From positions 62,001 through 126,000 of the forward strand of contig NZ_VCIW01000002.1 in the NCBI RefSeq assembly GCF_005765165.1: 64,000 nt of DNA, written 5' to 3'. Under the pieces are notes generated by a model. It made no database searches. It was not told where the DNA came from and saw only the letters and a list, made by a program, of their open reading frames with translations. Positions within the stretch are counted from its first letter, which is position 1; every line of letters starts with the position of its first letter. This DNA comes from Paenibacillus antri (GTDB lineage Bacteria; Bacillota; Bacilli; Paenibacillales; YIM-B00363). Of the stretch, positions 29,136 to 39,092 are shown in pieces. A program made the position numbers and the translations under genes.

Positions 29136-30473
29136 TTACGGCGCGATCGTGTGCAGTCGCAGCGGAAGTTTGACGCGGAACGACAGCACATGATCCGCTT
29201 CGGTTTCAACGTCGAGCTGTCCGCGGTAATGGCCGACCCGCTCTTTCACGATCGACAGGCCGAGGCCGGAATGTACGCCCTTCTTCTTCGTCGTGAAGCC
29301 GCTGCGGAACATGTTCGCCTTCTGCTCTTCGGTGACGGAGTAGGCCGGATTCGAGACGGATAAATAGAAGTGGTGTTCGTCCGTCCAACCGGAGATCTCG
29401 ACCCAACGGTCCTCCGGAGCTCGGTTCAGCACCTCCTCCAACGCGTTGTCGAGCAGATTGCCGGCGATCTTCACGAAGTCGACGGAGGCGACGCCGTCGC
29501 CGATTCGATCCATCCCTTCGAACGAATAACGAAAATCGATCTTCCGATCGAGCGCGTACACCATCTTCGACTTGATAAGCGCGGCGAGCGCCGGGTGGCC
29601 GATCTGGATGAGATCGTTGATTTCGACGATCTCGCCGACGAGCTCGGACACGTATCGATCGAGCTCGTCGAACTTTTTCCGCCGAACGAAAGCCTGGATG
29701 ACCTGAACATGGTTCAAGAAGTCGTGACGCTGCCCGCGGATGGTCGTAAACAAATTGTCGATCTCATCGACGTACGTCTCCTGGGTGTTCAGGATTTCCC
29801 GGTTTTTCACGGCGATGATCGAGCGGATCGTCACGATCAGAATGACTACGCTGACGAGCGACGTCGCTACAAGCGTATATGAGGCAGCGAACGGATGACT
29901 GTCCATCACGTAATAAAACACGACCGACGAAATGAAGATGTTTCCGGAGAACAAGAGGACGAGGGAAAATAACAATCGATTCTGCTTCTGATGGAAGAAG
30001 AGGCGGATCGCTTTCCCCGGCGATAATCGAGATCTGCGCAGCAGCGCCGCGACGAGCGCGACGAACGCATTGCCTAAAATCAAGTACGGAACGACGGCGC
30101 GAGGATCGTCCGCAAGCTCGGACTGCCGCGCGAGACCGAGCGTGATGGCCGCGAACGCCGTCGTAATCTCCAATCCGATATATAGGATCGCGAGGGTGAA
30201 GGCCATGATCGCTCGATCCCGCCATGGGATCTCTCGAAACATGTACATTAAGAGCGCTGTAATCAGGACCTGACTGATCGGGCGGACGGTTTCCGGCAGC
30301 AACAGAACGATCATAAAGAGAATCGCGCTCGCCGCGGCGAACTGCGCGATGCGAAGCCGAGGGCGCTCCACTCGGATGTCCCAGAAGATCAATGTAAAAA
30401 AGAGGCCTGCGGCAGACTGCGGAATCGTAGAAAAAATACCGATCTCAAGACTCATTAAAATCTTGTCCAGCAT
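29136..30473 (-). CDS. Orphan sensor histidine kinase, GHKL (AgrC/NatK-like)
   Basis: The 445-residue protein has about six to seven N-terminal membrane helices, then a SpoOB-like dimerisation helix with the phosphoacceptor histidine in RGQRHDFLNHV, and a GHKL ATPase domain with N box GNLLDNALEEV and G box SGLGLSIVKERV. No response regulator gene is next to it. The signal is unknown. The start is taken at ATG 30473 (MLDKILMSLEIG); the ribosome binding site is weak and an upstream start at 30527 is possible. Confidence 0.85.
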   Translation of the reverse strand: MLDKILMSLEIGIFSTIPQSAAGLFFTLIFWDIRVERPRLRIAQFAAASAILFMIVLLLPETVRPISQVLITALLMYMFREIPWRDRAIMAFTLAILYIGLEITTAFAAITLGLARQSELADDPRAVVPYLILGNAFVALVAALLRRSRLSPGKAIRLFFHQKQNRLLFSLVLLFSGNIFISSVVFYYVMDSHPFAASYTLVATSLVSVVILIVTIRSIIAVKNREILNTQETYVDEIDNLFTTIRGQRHDFLNHVQVIQAFVRRKKFDELDRYVSELVGEIVEINDLIQIGHPALAALIKSKMVYALDRKIDFRYSFEGMDRIGDGVASVDFVKIAGNLLDNALEEVLNRAPEDRWVEISGWTDEHHFYLSVSNPAYSVTEEQKANMFRSGFTTKKKGVHSGLGLSIVKERVGHYRGQLDVETEADHVLSFRVKLPLRLHTIAP

Positions 30474-30565
30474 ATCGAAACACCCACATGAAATATGTCG
30501 TAATATGTCGAAAATGACACCTATCATTACTTTACCTTTTTTTATTCCGATTGCCTACCTTTTTT

Positions 30566-30594
30566 TTGGCATTCGACTCGTCTTCGGCTACAAT
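30566..30594 (+). promoter_or_regulatory. Sigma A-type promoter of the HAD gene
   Basis: TTGGCA and TACAAT are separated by 17 bases, ending 39 bases before the start codon. Confidence 0.7.
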
Positions 30595-30633
30595 GGAACG
30601 GAATCGACTGACCGCGCAAGGGAGCGAGAAAGC

Positions 30634-31371
30634 ATGGGGAAATCTTACAAGCTGTTGGCGCTCGACATGGACGGGACGCTGTTGAACGAGAAGAGCGAAA
30701 TCAGCGGGGAAAACGAACGGTGGATTCGCGAGGCGATCGCCGAAGGGATCGTCGTCTGCTTCGCCACGGGACGGGGATACCCGAGCGCGCTGCCGTATGC
30801 GGAGCAGCTCGGTCTCGCGTCGCCGATGGTGCTCGTGAACGGGGGAGAAGTGTGGGCTTCGCCGAAGGAGCTTCGCTCCCGGCATACGATGCCGGCGTCC
30901 GAAGTGGCCGCGCTTCGGGACATCGCGCTGCGATACGACACTTGGTACTGGGGGTACAGCGTAGAGCGGGTGTATAACCGAAACGATTGGATCGACGATC
31001 CGTATCGTACGGAGTGGTTGAAGTTCGGATATTATACGGAAGACGCGTCGGCGCTCGCGTCCGTCGCGGAAGCGATTCGAGGCGTCGGAACGTTCGAGAC
31101 GACGAACTCGCATCCGAGCAACATCGAGCTGAATCCGCTCGGCGTGTCGAAGGCCTCGGGCCTTCGACAAGTGTGCGAGATGCTCGGCATCGGCATGCAC
31201 GAGATCGTCGCCTGCGGGGACAGCTTGAACGACGTCGCGATGATCCGCGAGGCGGGCCTCGGCGTGGCGATGGGGAACGCGCAGGACGCGGTGAAGAAGA
31301 TCGCCGACGAAGTGACGCTGACGAACAACGAAGACGGCGTCGCGCACGTCATCCGAACCTTCATGCTGTAA
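30634..31371 (+). CDS. HAD-superfamily phosphatase, Cof/YidA-type
   Basis: The 245-residue enzyme has HAD motif I LDMDGTLLN at the N-terminus, motif II FATGRG, and motifs III/IV in the C-terminal KASGLRQVCEM and CGDSLNDVAMI. This is a Cof-type (IIB) sugar phosphatase scaffold. Substrate unknown. Start ATG 30634 with GGGAGCGAG upstream. Confidence 0.92.
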   Translation: MGKSYKLLALDMDGTLLNEKSEISGENERWIREAIAEGIVVCFATGRGYPSALPYAEQLGLASPMVLVNGGEVWASPKELRSRHTMPASEVAALRDIALRYDTWYWGYSVERVYNRNDWIDDPYRTEWLKFGYYTEDASALASVAEAIRGVGTFETTNSHPSNIELNPLGVSKASGLRQVCEMLGIGMHEIVACGDSLNDVAMIREAGLGVAMGNAQDAVKKIADEVTLTNNEDGVAHVIRTFML

Positions 31372-31392
31372 CCTGGAAAGGGGAAGGCGAAG

Positions 31393-31872
31393 ATGGACAT
31401 ACTGGGATGGTCGTTAGTCGTCGTTTTGTTCCTCGTCGGCATGGCGGGGGCGGTGTACCCGGTGCTGCCGGGCGCGCTCGCGATTTACGGGGCGTTCTTC
31501 GTGTACGGCTTCTTCTTCGGCTGGTCGGAGTTCGGGTTTTGGTTCTGGACGATCCAGACGATCGTCGTCATCGTCATTACGGTGGCGGACTATGCCGTCG
31601 GCGCGCTCGGGGTGAAGAAGTTCGGCGGAGGGCGGGCCTCCGTCTGGGGCAGCACGATCGGCCTGATCGTCGGACCGTTCGTCATTCCGGCGTTCGGCCT
31701 TCTGATCGGTCCGTTCCTCGGCGCGGTGCTCGGGGAGCTGCTCGTCGGGACGAAGCCGCTGCCCGCGATGAAGGCGGGGGTCGGCGCGCTGGTCGGCTTG
31801 TTCACGAGCACCGTCGCGAAGTTCGTCCTTCAGGCGGCCATGATTGTTGTGTTTGTCGTGTGGATCATTTAA
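31393..31872 (+). CDS. DUF456 family membrane protein
   Basis: The 159-residue protein has about four hydrophobic segments and the DUF456 pattern (LPGALAIYGAFFVYG; KFGGGRASVWGSTIGLIVG). Function unknown. It follows the HAD gene by 21 bases with GAAAGGGGAAGG before its ATG. Confidence 0.88.
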   Translation: MDILGWSLVVVLFLVGMAGAVYPVLPGALAIYGAFFVYGFFFGWSEFGFWFWTIQTIVVIVITVADYAVGALGVKKFGGGRASVWGSTIGLIVGPFVIPAFGLLIGPFLGAVLGELLVGTKPLPAMKAGVGALVGLFTSTVAKFVLQAAMIVVFVVWII

Positions 31873-31913
31873 TCTAGTATCAAGTAAATTTCTGGGCAAA
31901 GGTGGCTTTCTTC

Positions 31914-32642
31914 GTGAGCATTCGAGTAACGGTATGGAACGAGAACAGACACGAGTTCAAGAACGAAAAAGTGAGAAGCATCTATCCGAACGGCATCCAC
32001 GGCGCGATCGCCGAAGGCATCGCGGAGAACGGCTTGGAGATCCGCACGGCGTGGCTGGACCAGCCGGAGCACGGCTTGACCGAAGCGGTATTGGCCGATA
32101 CGGACGTCTTGATCTGGTGGGGCCATATGGCGCACGGGGAAGTACAGGACGACATCGTCGACCGCGTACATAAGCGCGTATTGGAAGGCATGGGACTGAT
32201 CGTGCTGCACTCCGGCCATTTCTCGAAAATTTTCAAGAAGCTGATGGGAACGACTTGCGATTTGAAGTGGCGCGAAGCGGCCGACAAGGAACGGATTTGG
32301 GTCGTCGATCCGTCGCACCCGATCGCGGAAGGACTCGGCGCCTACATCGAGCTGCCGGCGGAAGAGATGTACGGCGAGCACTTCGACATTCCGGCGCCGG
32401 ACGAACTCGTCTTCGTCTCGTGGTTCACGGGCGGCGAAGTGTTCCGCAGCGGCTGCACGTACCGGCGCGGTCAAGGCAAAGTGTTTTACTTCCGCCCGGG
32501 ACACGAGACGTACCCGACGTATCATAACGAAGAAGTGCTGCGCGTCATCCGCAACGGCGTTCGCTGGGCGGCGCCCGTCCACGGCGCGAAGCCGGTGTAC
32601 GGCAACGCGAAGCCGCTCGAGCCGGTAGGTCCGAAGGAATAA
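31914..32642 (+). CDS. ThuA-like protein
   Basis: A 242-residue class I glutamine amidotransferase-like fold of the ThuA family, linked in other bacteria to trehalose or other sugar utilisation. Typical stretches are [23 protein letters not shown] and [22 protein letters not shown] 31914 is chosen because AAAGGTGG lies 8 bases upstream. No sugar operon is adjacent, so the substrate is open. Confidence 0.87.
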   Translation: MSIRVTVWNENRHEFKNEKVRSIYPNGIHGAIAEGIAENGLEIRTAWLDQPEHGLTEAVLADTDVLIWWGHMAHGEVQDDIVDRVHKRVLEGMGLIVLHSGHFSKIFKKLMGTTCDLKWREAADKERIWVVDPSHPIAEGLGAYIELPAEEMYGEHFDIPAPDELVFVSWFTGGEVFRSGCTYRRGQGKVFYFRPGHETYPTYHNEEVLRVIRNGVRWAAPVHGAKPVYGNAKPLEPVGPKE

Positions 32643-32670
32643 CGAGAAATCCATTCAACATGCAAGGCGA

Positions 32671-32700
32671 AACGGGCGGCCCTGTGGGGCCGTCGTTTTG
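32671..32700 (+). terminator. Terminator after the ThuA gene
   Basis: GCGGCCC and GGGCCG(T)CGT arms around TGTG are followed by TTTTG. Confidence 0.75.
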
Positions 32701-32726
32701 CGTTCAGGGAAACGAGGCGTTGAAGG

Positions 32727-34427
32727 TTGAGCGGGAAGATGTTGTTGAGAGGGACGTTGATTTTGGCCGGAGCGGCGCTCGTCGCGCGCGTCCTCGGCGT
32801 CGTGCAGCGCATTCCGCTGCAGCGGCTGTTGGACGACGCGGGGATGTCGACGTACGTGACGTCGTACAACGTGTACATGTGGCTGCTCGTGTTGGCGACG
32901 GCCGGGTTTCCGAGCGCGATCGCGAAGCTGGTGTCCGAGAAGTACGCGCTCGGCCGACCGGAGGAGGGAGAGGCGATCCGCCGGGCGGCGAATCGGTATG
33001 CGCTCGTCGCGGGCGTCGGCGCCGCGGCGCTCGTGTTCGCGCTTGCTCCGGCGCTCGCCGCGGTGAATAAGGATCCGAACGCGACGCTCGCGATTCGGGC
33101 GCTGGCGCCGGCCCTGATTTTGTTCCCATGGATCGCGGTGGAGCGGGGATATTTCCAAGGGCGGCAGCGGATGGGGGCGAACGGGCTGTCCCAAATCTGG
33201 GAGCAGATTTTACGCGTCGTCACTTCGATCGTCTTGGCCTATTTCTTATTGGAGCTCGGCTATGGCATCGTATGGGCGTCCGCCGGGGCGTCGTTCGGCG
33301 GCGTGCTCGGCGCCGTCGCGGCGGCGGCCGTCATGCTGTATTACGGCGCGAAGCTGCGCCGCGAGCCCGCTCCGGCGCGGGCGGCGGCCGCCGGCGACGG
33401 GGGCGCCGTCGTCGCCGTCTCGGCGCCCGGCGTTCCGGAGGCCGGGCTGACGGCGGATTCGGCGGTCGCAAGCGCGGACGCTTCTTCGTTCCGCTCGATC
33501 TTCCGGGCGATTCTGAAGCTGTCGATCCCGGTGTCGATAACGGCGCTGGCGGTGCCGACCATCTATCTTATCGACTCGCTCGCGACGAAGCCGCTGCTCA
33601 TCGCAGAGTACGGGGATGCGCTCGCGCAAGAGATGCAGGGCTGGCTGACGAGCCGAGCGCAGTCGCTCGCGGGCATTCCGGTCATCTTCGCGATCGCGCT
33701 GAGCCAGTCGATTATGCCGATCATCTCGGCCGCTTTCGTCCGGAGGGATACGCCCGAGGTCGAACGGCAGACGTCGCTGGCGCTGCGGATGACTTACCTT
33801 TCCGGCGTCCCGGCGGTCGTCGTCATGGCGACGTCGGCGTTTCCGCTCAACACGTTCCTCTTCAAAGATGCCGAAGGGTCCTGGGTGATCGTGGCGATGG
33901 TGTGCTCCGTCCTGTTCCAGGTGTTGATGATGATCTCCGGATCGATTCTGCTCGGGATCGGGCGGCCGGAGCTGCCGATGAAGCATATCGCCGTCGGCAT
34001 CGTCGTCAAGCTGGCGCTGTCGCTTGCGCTCGCGCCGCTCATCGGGATTTACGGCGTCGTCGCGGGCACGGCGCTCTGCTTCGCCGTTACGATGGCGCTG
34101 AACCTGCGATCGCTTCGGAAGCTCATCCGTTACGAGGCGTTCGGCCGCCGGGCGGCGCCGTTCGCCGCGACGGTCGCCCTGCAGGCGTCGATCGGCGCGG
34201 CCGTCGGCTGGGCCGTATACACGTACGTCCATCCGTTCGGCGTTACGTTCTGGGACGCCATGCTGCAGACGTTGCTCGCGGCGGGGACGACCGCGGCGCT
34301 GTACCCGGTGCTGCTGCTGCGCACCGGTGCGTTCGTCGCGGCGGACGCCGAAGGGCTGCCGCCGAAGGCGCGCAAGCTGTGGGACCGCGCCGCCCCGGCG
34401 CTTCGGAAGCTGCGCCTCGTCCGCTAG
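32727..34427 (+). CDS. Polysaccharide/lipid II flippase family membrane protein (SpoVB/YtgP-like)
   Basis: The 566-residue protein has about 14 membrane helices of the MVF/MOP exporter superfamily. The N-terminus LLRGTLILAGAALVARVLGVVQRIP and the loop GYFQGRQRMGANGLSQIWEQ are typical of SpoVB/YtgP. It would flip lipid-linked wall precursors or polysaccharide units. The start is a TTG with GAAGG upstream; an ATG four codons later is an alternative. SpoVB and YtgP roles cannot be separated here. Confidence 0.87.
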   Translation: MSGKMLLRGTLILAGAALVARVLGVVQRIPLQRLLDDAGMSTYVTSYNVYMWLLVLATAGFPSAIAKLVSEKYALGRPEEGEAIRRAANRYALVAGVGAAALVFALAPALAAVNKDPNATLAIRALAPALILFPWIAVERGYFQGRQRMGANGLSQIWEQILRVVTSIVLAYFLLELGYGIVWASAGASFGGVLGAVAAAAVMLYYGAKLRREPAPARAAAAGDGGAVVAVSAPGVPEAGLTADSAVASADASSFRSIFRAILKLSIPVSITALAVPTIYLIDSLATKPLLIAEYGDALAQEMQGWLTSRAQSLAGIPVIFAIALSQSIMPIISAAFVRRDTPEVERQTSLALRMTYLSGVPAVVVMATSAFPLNTFLFKDAEGSWVIVAMVCSVLFQVLMMISGSILLGIGRPELPMKHIAVGIVVKLALSLALAPLIGIYGVVAGTALCFAVTMALNLRSLRKLIRYEAFGRRAAPFAATVALQASIGAAVGWAVYTYVHPFGVTFWDAMLQTLLAAGTTAALYPVLLLRTGAFVAADAEGLPPKARKLWDRAAPALRKLRLVR

Positions 34428-35653
34428 CGCAGCGCCGCGTTCGCGAGCGCGGCGAGCTCGAGCTTGTTCAGGCCGTAGCACGCTTCGGCGCCCATCTCGA
34501 ACGGCGGCTTCGCCCGCGCGTCCGTCAAATACGCGCACGCCTCCCCGGCGTCGCGCAACCAATCGTACCGCTCCGGCTCCCGGAGCGGTCTTCTTTTCCA
34601 CGCGGCTTCGAGACGCGGACTGTAGAAGCGCTCGGCGCCGGGGCGCAGCTTCGGGCCGTCGAGGCGCGCTTCGTACGCGCCGCCGGGCGGACGGGCTCGA
34701 AGAGGCGCGAACAGCTCCGGCCAATAATCCGCCCGCGAGCCGGTATGCGGCGTCTTCGAAGCGAACGCCTCCGCCCCGTCGGCGACGGCCTGGATGCCGA
34801 ACAGCATCGCGTACAGCGTCTTGCCGACCTCGATCCGCTCCGCGAGGTCGCCGAAATTTTCCAAGATGAGCCCCGCCAGCCGCTGTCGTCCTTCGCCGTC
34901 CCGGCCGCCGTAAGGGAAGTACACCTGATTGAGCTGCAGCGCCGCCTGCGCTTGGAACGGCAGCGACGACAGCACCTGCTCCTGCACCTTGGGGTCGCGA
35001 ACGATGCGGCCTTCGATGTAATGCTGCTCGTTCACGATGAGCGCCGTCGTGAGCAGCGCCGAATCGCGCGTCTCCCAAAACCGCTCCCATACCGGCTGCA
35101 TGAAGCGGGACACGCCGAGGGCGGGCAGCAGCGAGAAGCGGGGCACGCCGCGCTTCCGGCACTCCTCGTACAGGAGCAACTGGGGGAACGCGTCGCCGAA
35201 GATGAACGAATTGGCGTCCTCCAGCATGTCGAACAGCCGGCCGCGCGTCGCCGTCGCAAGAAGGCGAGGCAGCAGCTCGCCTTGCAGATCGGTCATGTTC
35301 CAGCCGCCGTTGCGGGACACCATATGGGCGAGGAACGCCCAGTGCACCTCGGGGCGCCGGATGTAAAATTCTCGGTATGCGTTCGTCCGCGTCACGTTGT
35401 CCCGATTGCGTTCCCGCGTCTCGTTCCGGATCCGCTCGACGAGCCGGGCCGCCTCGCCGTCCAGCGTGGTCGTCGCGGGCGGCCGCTCTAACGCGCGCCG
35501 GACCCGCTCGCGCTCCTTCGGATCGACGCGAATGACGGCGTCGGCGGCGTGGGCGGCGGGCGAACCGCTCTCCGTCTCCGCGGCGCCGGCGCCGAACCAG
35601 GCGGTCATTCGCCGCAGCAGCGTCTTCCATAACGCTTCTTCTCGCGTTCGCAT
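34424..35653 (-). CDS. DUF2515 family protein
   Basis: The 409-residue soluble protein overlaps the flippase stop by 4 bases, tail to tail. The start is ATG 35653 with GGAGG upstream; the open frame continues another 900 bases but only as a shadow of the lipoprotein gene on the other strand. Family stretches include RNETRERNRDNVTRTNAYREFY and PEVHWAFLAHMVSRNGG. The function of DUF2515 is unknown. Confidence 0.85.
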   Translation of the reverse strand: MRTREEALWKTLLRRMTAWFGAGAAETESGSPAAHAADAVIRVDPKERERVRRALERPPATTTLDGEAARLVERIRNETRERNRDNVTRTNAYREFYIRRPEVHWAFLAHMVSRNGGWNMTDLQGELLPRLLATATRGRLFDMLEDANSFIFGDAFPQLLLYEECRKRGVPRFSLLPALGVSRFMQPVWERFWETRDSALLTTALIVNEQHYIEGRIVRDPKVQEQVLSSLPFQAQAALQLNQVYFPYGGRDGEGRQRLAGLILENFGDLAERIEVGKTLYAMLFGIQAVADGAEAFASKTPHTGSRADYWPELFAPLRARPPGGAYEARLDGPKLRPGAERFYSPRLEAAWKRRPLREPERYDWLRDAGEACAYLTDARAKPPFEMGAEACYGLNKLELAALANAALR

Positions 35654-35754
35654 GTTCGCTCGCCTCCTGCTACAGTGTATCCATCGGCGCGGCGCGACAT
35701 GAACTTTTTCCAGGGGGACGAGGGTTTTGTCATGCATTTTCCTTAGGAACGAGC

Positions 35755-35760
35755 TATAAT
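35755..35760 (+). promoter_or_regulatory. Putative -10 box upstream of the lipoprotein gene
   Basis: A perfect TATAAT lies 51 bases before the start; a -35 box with standard spacing is poor. Confidence 0.4.
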
Positions 35761-35810
35761 CATAGATAGGGTTTTGGGAGAAACCGGGAACTCGATAGGG
35801 GGAATGGATC

Positions 35811-37337
35811 GTGATACGGATCGGGAAACGCGGACTATTATCGATCGCGGCCGCAGGCTCGATGCTCGGCTTGATCGGCTGCGAAGCGGTCGGCGGCGTC
35901 GACGTGAATCGGGCGGTCGCCGACATGCTCGACGTGAAGTCGTCGGAAGGCACGTTATCGCTCGCATGGGAGATCGAAGCGGAGTCGAAAGGGAACGCGG
36001 AGGCGGACCGGCTCGCGGACGTATTCGGCAGCGGCGCGATCGTCGTGACGGAGCTGCTGCAAGAGGGGCAAGGAACGGCTTCGATGGAAGGAACGATCGA
36101 ACTGTCGAAAGGCGACATTCCGTTCCGCATGTTCGTGGACGAAGCGTCGATGGTGCTCGACGTCGAAGGCGCGAAGCAGCCGTTCGAGCTGGAGCTGAAC
36201 GGATTCGCGGGAGCGGGCGCGAGCGGCATGCTCGGCGGCGACATGCTGCCTGGGGCATTATCCGGGGAAGCCGGACAGACCGCGGTATCGGAAATCGTTA
36301 CGTACATCCTCGGCCATGTGCCGAATCCGGAACGCACGAAGCTCGGATCGACGACGGCGACGATCGACGGGCAGTCGAAGTCGCTCGCGACCGTTACGGC
36401 GGAAGTCGGCTTCGAAGAGCTGACGGAGCTCGTCTCGACGGCGGTATCCGCGATGCTCGAGGACGAGGCGGGGCTGAAGGCGTTCATCGGAACGTTGTAC
36501 GACGCATTGAAGCCGTCGCTTACGGAGATGGCGAAGGAGAGCGCGGATCCGATTCTGAAGATCGCGCTGAACAATAAAGCGCTGGCCGTGGAGTTCTTGT
36601 ACGGTCAGGTCGCGGCGGCGCTCGAAGGCTTCGCGGCCGAACTGGAAGCGGACGGCGCGCTCGGCTCCGACCTGACGCCGGAGAGCGGGGCGACGCTCGC
36701 GTTGCTGCTCGACGGGGCGAAGCCGGCCGGCTTGGACGTAGGCCTCTATCTCGAGCCGGCGACGGATGCCGCCGACGGAGTCGGCGCGATTCGCATCGAC
36801 GTCGAGAGCCGGTGGTGGAACGCGAACGGCGCGGTGAAGGCGAAGACGATCGAAGGGACGGCGGCGCCGTTCCCGACCGAGGTCAAACCGCGCGAGCGGC
36901 TCGCCAACGTCGAAAGCGGCTCCCTGTTGTACGATATCTTGAAGAACGATCTCCGGATTACGCGCCATTCGTTCGATATGATCATGGGCGCGAACGCGAG
37001 CGTACCGGACGGCGTTTCGCCATATATTAAAGGAGCGGGAACGACGATGGTACCGGTCCGGTACGTCAGCGAGCAGCTGGACGCGAAGGTGGCGTGGGAC
37101 GGCGCGACGTCGACGATTACGATCAAGGACGACGTCGACGGGGTCACGATCGTCATGAAGGTCGGCTCCAAGTCGGCTACCGTGAACGGCGTCGCTCAGT
37201 CGCTGCCCGAAGCGCCGGAGATCGTCGCGTCGACGAACTCGACGTTCGTGCCGATCGGATTCATCACGGTGGCGCTCGGCGGGGAGAAGGGCTGGGACCC
37301 GGCATCGGGTACCGTAACCATTACGAAGGAGTTTTGA
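35811..37337 (+). CDS. Lipoprotein with C-terminal copper amine oxidase N1-type domain
   Basis: The 508-residue product starts at GTG behind AGGGGGA and has a signal peptide ending in a lipobox-like LIGCE. The long N-terminal part (about 25-370) is unrecognised. The C-terminal 125 residues are two copies of the beta-rich copper amine oxidase N1-like unit common in Paenibacillus surface proteins (GAGTTMVPVRYVSEQLDAKVAWD; NSTFVPIGFITVALGGEKGWD). It is probably an outer-face wall-associated protein. A thioredoxin gene follows by 5 bases. Confidence 0.85.
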   Translation: MIRIGKRGLLSIAAAGSMLGLIGCEAVGGVDVNRAVADMLDVKSSEGTLSLAWEIEAESKGNAEADRLADVFGSGAIVVTELLQEGQGTASMEGTIELSKGDIPFRMFVDEASMVLDVEGAKQPFELELNGFAGAGASGMLGGDMLPGALSGEAGQTAVSEIVTYILGHVPNPERTKLGSTTATIDGQSKSLATVTAEVGFEELTELVSTAVSAMLEDEAGLKAFIGTLYDALKPSLTEMAKESADPILKIALNNKALAVEFLYGQVAAALEGFAAELEADGALGSDLTPESGATLALLLDGAKPAGLDVGLYLEPATDAADGVGAIRIDVESRWWNANGAVKAKTIEGTAAPFPTEVKPRERLANVESGSLLYDILKNDLRITRHSFDMIMGANASVPDGVSPYIKGAGTTMVPVRYVSEQLDAKVAWDGATSTITIKDDVDGVTIVMKVGSKSATVNGVAQSLPEAPEIVASTNSTFVPIGFITVALGGEKGWDPASGTVTITKEF

Positions 37338-37342
37338 TCGAT

Positions 37343-37699
37343 ATGTTGAAGAAACTCGAAAGCGTCGCGGCGTTCGACGAGACTATAGCGTCCTCGAAGC
37401 CGACGGTGGCGCTGTTCAAGGCGGATTGGTGCAAGGATTGCGTCTATATCGACCCGTTCATGCCGGACGTGGCCGAGAAGTACGCGGACAAAATCACGTT
37501 CCTCGTCGTCGACCGGGATGCGTTCCCGGAGCTCGGGGAGCGGTATAACATTCTCGGCATTCCGAGCTTCGTCGCGTTCCGCGAAGGGCGCGAGACGATC
37601 ACGTTCATCAGCAAGCTGCGGAAGACGCGCGAAGAGATCGAAGGCTTCCTCGATCGCGTCGTGCAGGTGTCCGACGAGCTGGCGAGCTCCGGCCGATAA
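37343..37699 (+). CDS. Thioredoxin family protein
   Basis: The 118-residue thioredoxin fold has the active site WCKDC near residue 29 and the cis-proline GIPSF near 75. It starts at ATG 37343 right after the lipoprotein stop, with AAGGAG upstream. It lacks a signal peptide, so it is a cytosolic disulfide or peroxide handling protein. The active-site dipeptide KD is unlike the GP of housekeeping thioredoxin. Confidence 0.9.
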   Translation: MLKKLESVAAFDETIASSKPTVALFKADWCKDCVYIDPFMPDVAEKYADKITFLVVDRDAFPELGERYNILGIPSFVAFREGRETITFISKLRKTREEIEGFLDRVVQVSDELASSGR

Positions 37700-37723
37700 G
37701 AGCCGGCTCCCGCGGCAGGAAGA

Positions 37724-37763
37724 CCGTCCTCGAGGGCTTTATGCCCTTGAGGGCGGTTTTTTT
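37724..37763 (+). terminator. Strong terminator
   Basis: Two 14-base arms (37724-37737 and 37743-37756) pair completely with G-U pairs and are followed by seven T residues. Confidence 0.9.
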
Positions 37764-38111
37764 ATCCCTTTCGTTGAGGGAGGAGGCGCGCTTGTTCCCG
37801 GGCTCCTTCTCCTGGGTTGACCATCGCTCGGCTGAACGGTTGCGGGAAACTTCCGCCATGGGTCATGCCGCTTCGGAGTTCCTATAATGCATACGCTCGG
37901 ACTCAAAGGACGCCGTCAAGCGTATTTCTTAATCCGAAGGAAGGAGCGCAATAGGGATCATGGGCGTTCTTTCTTTCGAGCGCCGTCCGGGAGTTCATAC
38001 AATGTTCAGAGTCGGAAAATGGCGTTTCGCCTGTCGAACCGATATAATTGGCAGTGATAAAACTCAAAGCGGAACGCTTTGCCAATCTTCTTAATACGGG
38101 AGTTATGCATA
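37764..38111. other. Intergenic region upstream of ctaA
   Basis: No convincing gene is seen in this roughly 350-base gap. It contains two perfect TATAAT hexamers (near 37882 and at 38043-38048) and a GU-rich hairpin around AAGGAGCGC/GCGTTCTTT (37950-37979 region). The second TATAAT, 63 bases before ctaA, may be its -10 box, but the -35 box is weak. Confidence 0.4.
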
Positions 38112-39041
38112 ATGAAAAAAGGTGGAAGCGCGGTTCGCGCGCTCGCGCTCGCGGCGTGTATCGGGATGTTTCTCGTGTTGTTGATGGGCGCCACGGTGAC
38201 GCAGACGGAGTCCGGCCGCGGCTGCGGCGACGACTGGCCGCTGTGCAACGGCAAATTCGTGCCGGATTATACGATTACGTCGATTATCGAATACAGCCAT
38301 CGGGTCGTCAGCGGCGTCGTCGGGCTGCTGATCCTGGCTGCGGCGATCGCGGTGTTCCTTCGCGTCCCTCGCCGCGCTCCGAGACTATATTCGGCAGGAG
38401 CGCTTTTCTTCACGGTGCTGCAAGCCGGACTCGGCGCCGCGCAGGTCATGAATCCGCAGTCCGACGCGATTCTCGCCCTGCACTTCGGTATTTCGCTGCT
38501 CGCCTTCACGCTTACGCTGCTGACGGTCACGTCGGTAAGAGCATACTTTAGAGGCGACCGATCGATCGAAGCGGGCAAGCCGGTGACCGGCGGGTTTCGT
38601 CTCGCGGTATGGTTGACGACACTGTACTCGTACGTCGTCGTCTATACGGGGGCGTACACGAGCCACACCGACTCGGGCGGCGGCTGCGCGGGGTTCCCGC
38701 TGTGCAACGGACAAGTCGTCCCGTCCGCGCTCGAAGGGGCGACGGCGGTCGCGTTCGTCCACCGGACCGCCGCTTACCTGTTGTTCGCGGTCGTCCTCGC
38801 GCTCGCGCTGTACACCTGGCGGACGTACGCGTCGCGGCGGGACATCTCGAACGGCGCGATGTGGTCGCTCGTCCTCGTCGTCGCGCAAGTGCTTAGCGGC
38901 GGCCTGCTAATGGCACTGTCGGGCACGAACAGCTATGTGCTCGGGACGTTGCTGCATACGATGATCATATCGGTGTTGTTCGCGGTGTTGAGCTACTTAA
39001 GCATTACGGTTTGGGAAGCCGGACGGGCGGATCGGCGCTGA
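38112..39041 (+). CDS. ctaA: Heme A synthase
   Basis: The 309-residue membrane protein oxidises heme O to heme A. Each half has the paired cysteines near its outer loop (GCGDDWPLCNGKF and GCAGFPLCNGQV) and heme-ligating histidines (YSHRVVSG, VHRTAAY). The start is ATG 38112 (MKKGGSAVR). It works after ctaB, which is elsewhere in the window, rather than next to it. Confidence 0.95.
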   Translation: MKKGGSAVRALALAACIGMFLVLLMGATVTQTESGRGCGDDWPLCNGKFVPDYTITSIIEYSHRVVSGVVGLLILAAAIAVFLRVPRRAPRLYSAGALFFTVLQAGLGAAQVMNPQSDAILALHFGISLLAFTLTLLTVTSVRAYFRGDRSIEAGKPVTGGFRLAVWLTTLYSYVVVYTGAYTSHTDSGGGCAGFPLCNGQVVPSALEGATAVAFVHRTAAYLLFAVVLALALYTWRTYASRRDISNGAMWSLVLVVAQVLSGGLLMALSGTNSYVLGTLLHTMIISVLFAVLSYLSITVWEAGRADRR

Positions 39042-39092
39042 CGCCGGACGCCCCCCGGGTATCACGTTGCGGAAGGGGAGAACGGGAAGAGC

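Noticed and set aside
33246-35630. Open frame of 794 codons on the minus strand
   Set aside because: It runs antisense through the flippase and out of frame with the DUF2515 gene; the composition is Arg-rich as expected of a shadow frame in GC-rich DNA.
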